Below, one piece after another: positions 57,877-64,000 of a stretch of 64,000 nt of DNA (position 1 is its first letter; the number at the start of each line of letters is the position of its first letter). The stretch comes from Malachius bipustulatus. Its lineage: Eukaryota; Arthropoda; Insecta; Coleoptera; Melyridae. Made by a program: the position numbers and the translations under genes. Under the pieces are notes generated by a model. That model was given only the letters and a program-made list of their open reading frames with translations. It did not search any database and had not been told where the DNA came from. The DNA lies in NCBI GenBank assembly GCA_910589415.1, contig OU342632.1:16867507-16931506 (forward strand), given 5' to 3'.

Positions 57877-58831
57877 TAAGTATAAAATCAGTATAAAATA
57901 ATTGTGAAACTTATCTTTAATTTACCTAGCCTAGAGGTAGGTAGGTACTGTAAATCCGGGCTCTATACGCCGTGACGTGATCGAAGTGTAATTTATTTTA
58001 CCCGTTCCATCCAGAACAAATTTCAAATAATTACAGGACTGAAAAACACTGCAGATTAATAAAACTACTCACCAGTTGATTTTATAACAACATAATTGGT
58101 CGAAGCGAAAGATATCATCAAGACAACTGAATTTTTTTTTTGTTTTAACATTCTTTGAACGATTTCAATTCTGTTTCACTAGACAAAGTATAGATGCACC
58201 AGTAGCACGGCCTAAATTACCACAACGCATTCCCTGGGTTAATCTAACTGTGGGAAAATGCCACAAACGAGCTAAACTCCAATCTATATCCTGATTGCCA
58301 ATTCAGAGCACAGAAAAAACGCCATTATCAACCATTCAATCATCGGATGGCTCCCATATCGACATTCAGGTGTAAAAGGAGCCGTTCTACCGTAATGTTC
58401 ATTGGTGGAGAAATCTGAATTGAGAAAATTAAAAAGAAATCATGTTGTGAAACAATAGAAGTAATTGAGCACGTATTTTTCACAATTAATTATTTTACAA
58501 AAAAAAAAAAAGAATGAACCAAACCTGTTCACGGTGTGATTTACAAGCGCGGCGACAAATTTTGACAGATGGAAGCTCATCTAACATTGAGCAACAAAAG
58601 TAATTTGGACAATGTAGGAATCAGAAGACTTAAAAATTTTCTGAAAAATAAAATAATTTAATAATAATCAATTCACTAACAAAATAAACGTCACTCTGCT
58701 GTCTATGTTTTCTCGGTTCCCTTATTAGTTAGATCTTTTGGATTTCTATTTTGTAGATAGGTATATACTCGCATAGATTTTTTCTCACGAGGAAATTAAC
58801 ACATGACTTTAGTTGTTATACATAATGGAGC
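57877..58831. other. Non-coding stretch
   Basis: Nothing recognised. Confidence 0.4.
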
Positions 58832-59545
58832 AGCGGTGATAAACTGTAATTTGGTGGTAAAGTAAGCAAAATAAATCTATTTTTTTTTTTCGATACATCT
58901 GTATAAATCGAATAATGAAATCAAAATCGCTAAAAAGAAATATTAAAAAACTAATTACAAGACTTTAATTGAATAAAATACATAAAATATGAATATGACA
59001 GATAGAATGATTGATATATGGTGGCCATAAAAGTGACCAATAATCTGAAGGGGATAGTTACCTACCATAAATAAAAATGCACAATGTAGTGTGTCATTGA
59101 AATCCAACAGGCATTGTTATCACTGTTTAAGTGTTTACTTAGGGTTTAGTAGGTACTGGTCCCATACAGATTATTATTCACTTATTGCTGCGACATATCA
59201 ATCATTCGACCGGTAATTTCCATATTTTAGGTATTTTATTAATTAATTAAAGCCTTGTGATTAGCGATTCTGCGCTAATGTAATTTTCTTCTGTAATTTT
59301 CTTTTCAGCGATGTTGATTTTGTTAATCGAATTCTACCGATGTATTGAAGAAAAATCGATACTTTTGACACTACCACCAAACTAGAGTTTTTTTTTAGCT
59401 GGTAGGCGAACGAAAAAAAAAATTAATTAAACTAATAAAACCGTTCTACGGTGCTATATTGATTACACGAATCTTCGAGGTTTCAATTTTCATCTTTAAA
59501 ATTGACCTCAATTTCGGGGGTGGACATAAGTGATGGACCACTCTG
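58832..59545. mobile_element. Foldback element, left end missing (copy 2)
   Basis: Same family as 14623-15290 (shared AACTGTAATTTGGYGGTAAAG, AGAATGATTGATATATGGT, AGTTACCTACCATAAAT). Here the right tip CGGGGGTGGACATAAGTG ... CACTCTG-TA is intact and the left tip is lost. Confidence 0.75.
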
Positions 59546-59547
59546 TA

Positions 59548-60372
59548 TAACTATTCAGCTTTCGTGTCACTATGGAAATTCGTTAAATATTTAGGTTATA
59601 AAATGATTCTAGACTGAATAGAACCGTTAGAGAGAATAGTGTATTCTTCAACGAGCGGAGAATCATGGCTATTATTCACGAGGTCGAAACTCTCTAAACG
59701 AGCCTTATGCGAATGTTGAAATATCCAGGTGAATAATAGTCATTCTCGCGAGAAGAATAATATTTTATGAGAAAATCATCGTATATCGTACATACGTCAC
59801 AACAGCAGGATAATTTTGTCGTTTTTTTTTTTCAATAAATCTCATAAAACAATTTCTTTGTTATTGATTGCATGCAATAATTTCTGCGCTGCCTACTCGA
59901 ACTTTGGATATGATTTTTGCCCTTGACTCATACTTATTTACTCTGCATAGTCTATGGACTCATTATTTATGGCATGTATAAGTATTCGTAGAAAAGATCG
60001 ATCATAGATAATTTTATAATATTTTTTTGCTTGATTTTTTATTAGTTATTTTCCAGCCTAAGCCGATATCCCGTTTTAAATTTTGATTATTCTTAAAGGA
60101 TAGAGATTAGAAATACTAATTTTGGAATACGCTGAAAGTCGGTAATAAAATACTATGCAGCAATATTCTTTAGAAAAATTGGATTACAATTTTAAAATTG
60201 AAAATTGAATACCAGAGAGAAGAGTGCATGAATAAATTATTGCTCAATGAAGTTTTCATATCAGTTTCGCTGATATTTCAATAATAATTCTTTTGAAATT
60301 AGATTTTAAATATTAAAGTTCCCTGCAGAAATTGATTATGTCAGTGTAATAATATTATTATGCATTTTCCAG
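59548..60372. other. Upstream region of the RYamide gene
   Basis: AT-rich. The bases before the start codon (TTATGCATTTTCCAG) look like an intron 3' end, so promoter and first exon should be farther upstream; none was identified with confidence. Confidence 0.4.
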
Positions 60373-61007
60373 ATGCACGCGTGGAAGATTGTTATCCTCT
60401 TGGCCTACCTCACAGCGGTTGTATTATCGATGACTGTTTCAAAACAAGTCGAAAAAAGGCAAGCTAAAAACCCAGGTAAGACTTTATTTACGTTCTCGGA
60501 TTCATTGAGTATCACAGCGGAAACATTATTTTTCCAGGAAATGTTTCATTTAAAACCATGATGCGATATGGAAGAGGGAATCCAATGAAGTTTGTCAATG
60601 TTTACCCCAGAGCAGAATCGTTCTTCCTTGGTCCACGGTAAGTAAGATTTTCTAATTTAAAGAGGTGATCGACAATAGACTTCTCGAATTCCTTTGACTT
60701 AAGTATATTTAACTTGATTAACAGAAGGATGCTAGCCGTCAGTTAAAAAAGTATATTCTTAAAATAACGGCATTCACTAAATACGTATATAAATTTTCTA
60801 CTATAATTTCGGATTTAATCTACTTATTTTAATTAATGCTGCTCATCTTCACACCTCAGATACGGCAAAAGGTCGGCCAGCTGGAACACCGATGTCAAAC
60901 CTCCATTTTACAGCCCCTCAACCCTCGTATGCGCCGGAACCGACTTGGAGGATTTATCCTGCACTTACACAGGGATTGCGGATCTCTACAGATGCAATCA
61001 GAGGTGA
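60373..61007 (+). CDS. RYa: RYamide neuropeptide precursor, three coding exons
   Basis: Encodes a secreted 116-residue precursor of RYamides, peptide hormones that act on a G-protein-coupled receptor and are linked in insects to feeding and water balance. Exons: 60373-60475, 60538-60637, 60860-61007; introns of 62 and 222 bp have GTAAG donors and CAG acceptors and keep frame. Residues 1-19 are a hydrophobic signal peptide (WKIVILLAYLTAVVL). A KR site precedes peptide 1, which begins QAKNPG and ends FKTMMRY before the amidation/cleavage signal GR. Peptide 2 ends SFFLGPRY before GKR. The C-terminal part has the conserved Cys-rich segment (LVCAGTDLEDLSCTYTGIAD, then LYRCNQR) and stops at TGA 61005-61007. 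Both cores match those of Tribolium as I remember them. The start codon directly follows an AG, so a 5' UTR intron is likely. Confidence 0.93.
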
Positions 61008-61435
61008 GCAACTCCCACGTCCCTTGTTTCCGACTATACAGGTGAAACCTAGAGGTGTAGTTAGTTGTTAATCCTGAAAGGTTGCTAAGCGGGGATTGTG
61101 GTGTGTGTGTACAGAGAGGTTTAATACAATTGAAAATTAGCTTAGCTGTTTCTGCTCTCGGCTTGTAGGTGTACTGTTTAGATTTTACTTAGAATAATTT
61201 TACGTCATCAGTCGTAGTTATGAAACATTTCTGACAGCACTTGAATAGTGTATTTAGCATAAATAATGACGAAAACTTCCTTTGAAACTTTAGGCACTTA
61301 ACCATAAAACTTTGATTTTTATATTAATACATATAGCGAATATGTGTTCTTTTTCATAAGGCATTTTCGGCTTCCCTTATTAAAACCTCTAGTTTTGAAG
61401 AGAAAAATAGTTATTATCGAGAAAATTACAATAAA
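61008..61435 (+). other. Probable 3' UTR and downstream DNA of RYa
   Basis: First exact AATAAA is at 61430-61435; the true polyadenylation site is uncertain. No further exon identified. Confidence 0.35.
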
Positions 61436-61464
61436 ACTGTTTCGCCCCCATTAAGGCTCGTCAG
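61436..61464 (-). ncRNA. Hammerhead-like hairpin, family A
   Basis: Minus strand ACTGACGAGCC, TTAATGG loop, GGGC, GAAACAG. CTGACGA is a full match to the hammerhead core, and stem II starts with the required G-C pair. The flanks AAAACTG / CAGTTTT are also complementary, giving an alternative simple hairpin. Sister of 3974-4005. Confidence 0.4.
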
Positions 61465-61468
61465 TTTT

Positions 61469-62120
61469 GACATATCGTCATGTGACTTATTAATTGAAGA
61501 AATTAATTAATACCTATGTTTCGTTTTTTTTTTAATTTAGACGGCATTCGTGCCAGCTTTCAATTCTCTATATTTTTTTCTTTTTTTCATTATAAACTTC
61601 CCGATCTTAATCTGTCTCATACGGGTGCACAGAAGGTTGTGAGAAAATCTAAAGCAGTGACTCGGTCTTTCTTCAACGTGAAGATAAAGATAAATCAGCT
61701 ACCGTGAAGTGAATATGATAATAATTTTGTTGAATTAGTTCAGAATAATCCGAAACTCTCCAAAACGTATTAAAATAATTCTGAAGGAAGAAAAATTCGC
61801 AGTTCTCAATCACAGATTAGAGCCAGGTACAATGGTACTATAAACGTCTGGATTTTTGCTTGTATGGATGTTTTTTGAAAAACAATTAAAAGATAATTGT
61901 TTCTAAAAAAATTGTTCAATGATATATAGCTTCCGAGAACCCCTGATTTAACAATTTCAGATGTCTCTTTATTGTTTGAAACAAACTGTTTACGTACAGA
62001 CAAACTTTTCTCAACAATTTCGATTAAAAATTCAAACAAGTGGAAACTTTCAAGCCGTTAACAATTCAATAAATTAGAAATAGTTTCAATGAACTGGGAA
62101 ACAGGATAGAGGGTTGTGCC
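61469..62120. other. Non-coding stretch
   Basis: Nothing recognised. Confidence 0.4.
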
Positions 62121-62513
62121 AGCTCAGTGAAGTTAGCACCCCTAAGTGCAAATTTATATGAAATTTAGATGACATTATTCGTTTGTCCACGGTTTGTCCA
62201 CGATTGTCCAATAAAAATTTTCGTTTGTCACCCCAAAATAATTTTTTTTTTAATTTGACCATAACTTTTTTTTTTGAGGGTAGACAAGCGAAAATTGTTG
62301 GTGGTCAAACCACGGACAAACGATTGCTGTTTGAAAGTTGCTGAAATTTACTCACGGTAGTGCTGATGTCAATTTTTTAAACTTCGTCGTAAGTTTTTTA
62401 AGGGTGGAGAAACGAAAATTTTGGTTGGACAATCGTGGACAAACCGTGGACGAACGAATGCCGTCTAAATTCTACAAAATTTCGCACTTCGGGGTGCCAA
62501 CTTCACTAAGCTA
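62121..62513. mobile_element. MITE, AGCTCAGTGAAGTT ends (long copy)
   Basis: 393 bp, same ends as 49618-49802, flanked by GTTGTGCC (62113-62120) and GTTGTGCG (62514-62521), an 8-bp duplication with one mismatch as in hAT elements. The interior has several GTTTGTCCACG / GTGGACAAAC units and an extra inverted section absent from the short copy. Confidence 0.8.
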
Positions 62514-62595
62514 GTTGTGCGTATAGGAAACGGTGGGTGAGTTTGTAAAGACACGAATAAAATAAAGTTGGGGCTCTCATAGATAATAGTTATTT

Positions 62596-62722
62596 ACATT
62601 ACAAGCTACGAAAGTTCACTTTTAGGTGTGAGGTGTATTTAAATATCCGAGGCGAAGCGTAGCGTAGCCGAGGGTATTTAAAACTCCGAGCACCTGAAAG
62701 AGCTTTCGTAGCGTGTAATGTA
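62596..62722. repeat. Hairpin with GC-rich loop
   Basis: Outer arms ACATTACAAGCTACGAAAG / CTTTCGTAGCGTGTAATGT, then CTTTTAGGTG / CACCTGAAAG, then AT-rich pairing, and a loop with GAGGCGAAGCGTAGCGTAGC. Architecture recalls the mini-foldbacks at 11098 and 47332. Confidence 0.7.
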
Positions 62723-62965
62723 TTAAACTTTTCATTCTCCCCTTGCCATATTGAACCACGGATTAAGAAGAAATGAGTAAAATAATACGATTCAGTGATA
62801 ACAATGGAATTATTATAAGGTGCCATGCTTTTAACATTACCATAGTAACGATAGTTTTAAGTTATTAATTTATGACACTGTCAAGTTTAAAACTCTGTAC
62901 CGCTATAATTTCAGAATCTTTGATCGTAGTTTAGTTCAAAATGAATTTCATTCAAGAAGCTGCAA

Positions 62966-63033
62966 ATTCCAGTAAATCTTTCTGGAACATACAATAATAA
63001 TTATTTGTATGTTCCAGAAAGATTTACTGGAAT
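62966..63033. repeat. Perfect 28-bp inverted repeat
   Basis: Arms beginning ATTCCAGTAAATCTTTCTGG are exact inverses, separated by 12 AT bases. Wider symmetric sequence (CATTCTCCCC near 62728 and GGGGAGAATG near 63220) suggests it may lie at the centre of a ~500-bp palindromic element. Confidence 0.8.
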
Positions 63034-63370
63034 TTTTTATTGTGGTTTTACATTTAATTTTCCATCTAAATAAACGTTAATCAAACTGACATTTCTACTT
63101 TTTTGTCCAGGCCACGAAAGTTTTTCATAGCTAGCAACCACCTAGCGACCTATCACCTAGGATGTTTTACTTTCGCTTTCGGTTGCCTTATCAAGACAGA
63201 AAGTTACACTTTCGTAAAGGGGAGAATGAAAAATAAATTTTGATTATTTTTATAAAAAAAATCAATAAATAAACTATGGAAAGGCCTACGTAAAAACCGA
63301 TGCGTGTGTTAAGGTTTAAACGCAAGCAAAAATTTTCATGAAAGGTAATAATGCATATCATGAAGTAATA

Positions 63371-64000
63371 CAGGGTGATTCAGGTTTTACCTTCTTAACT
63401 TCAGGGATCGATAGAACGGGTTAAAATAACGTTATTTTGAAATGTAACGTGTTCCTCACAAACGCTTTATTTCTAAGCTAGAGGGCGTTGAAGTTGAATT
63501 AATTTTCTAGTTTTTTTCTCATAACTTTTGAACGATTTGTCCGATTTGGACTAAATAAACGCAGCTTGCATTCATTTTGAACCTGTCACGACCTTCTTAA
63601 GTTTGAGTCTTCTAGCGCTCTTCTAAATGCATTTTTTATGTTTCCTCTTCTTCTTTTTTTTGAAAAAAGTTACACAAAAAAAATATTTATACAACGACTA
63701 CACAGGACAATTTCCTGATGAATTACAAAACTTTTTTGTCTCTTATGAAGGTTCAAGTTTTTGTTTCGTTCTTGAGTTATTTAAGAAAATTCAGCGCAAT
63801 GTAATTAGCAATTTAATGAATTTTATTATTTTATTAATTTTATGCTACACAGCAAGCTTTGAAAAACAATAATTTAAACTGAAATGTATAAACTGACGTT
63901 AGTCAAAAATAATTGTTGTCATTATAGTTGATAGAGTAACGTTATTACCTAGTGATAGTAGAAGCTGTTTTGGTGTTGGCAAGAACTATAATGCCAAGAA
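63371..64000 (+). mobile_element. Left part of a TA-inserted element, runs off the edge
   Basis: TA (63369-63370) then CAGGGTGATTCAGGTTTTAC. No inverse end within the remaining 600 bases, so the element either continues past the window or is truncated. The interior is AT-rich without coding motifs. Confidence 0.5.

Overview
This is an AT-rich, repeat-choked stretch of an insect nuclear genome, most likely a beetle. The main evidence is one host gene near the right end: a three-exon RYamide neuropeptide precursor (60373-61007). Its two predicted amidated peptides end in FKTMMRY and FFLGPRY, the same endings I recall for the two RYamides of the beetle Tribolium. I found no other recognisable host gene.

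Layout. 1-680 is the 3' end of a LINE. 682-16500 is mostly non-coding, with several long palindromic (foldback) DNA elements, element fragments and two unrecognised ORFs. 16554-22900 is a full-length BEL/Pao LTR retrotransposon on the minus strand. It has an uninterrupted 1770-codon Gag-Pol, two LTRs that read as identical, a 5-bp target-site duplication (CATCT) and a primer-binding site matching tRNA-Tyr, so it is a recent insertion. 23577-25060 holds two foldbacks. 25440-28800 holds fragments of two LINE families. 29455-35365 carries diffuse foldbacks, a GAGAC-rich palindrome and a hammerhead-like hairpin. 35811-43687 is a dense run of five DNA transposons. It ends in a 4995-bp Tc1/mariner-like element with ~690-bp terminal inverted repeats, a spliced DUF4817-type transposase broken by one stop and one frameshift, and about 2 kb of possible nested cargo. 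44850-45520 has Tc1 transposase fragments in opposite orientations. 47830-48113 may be a solo LTR. 49511-51760 has a small MITE and LINE RNase H/3'-end fragments. 53180-54600 is a large foldback with a tRNA-derived SINE inserted in it. 55745-59545 has three more foldbacks. 60373-61007 is the RYamide gene, followed by MITEs and hairpins to the end.

The strongest recurring theme is elements flanked by TA and ending in CAGGGTG (or close variants), most of them palindromic over nearly their whole length. They share the target site and terminal hexamer of the mariner-like element at 38693, which makes its superfamily a plausible mobiliser. The second theme is short hairpins of the form CTGANGA-stem-GAAAC in two sequence families (3974 and 61436; 32191 and 45883), which resemble the hammerhead ribozyme core known from Penelope-like retroelements. 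All assignments were made by eye; similarity levels are qualitative.
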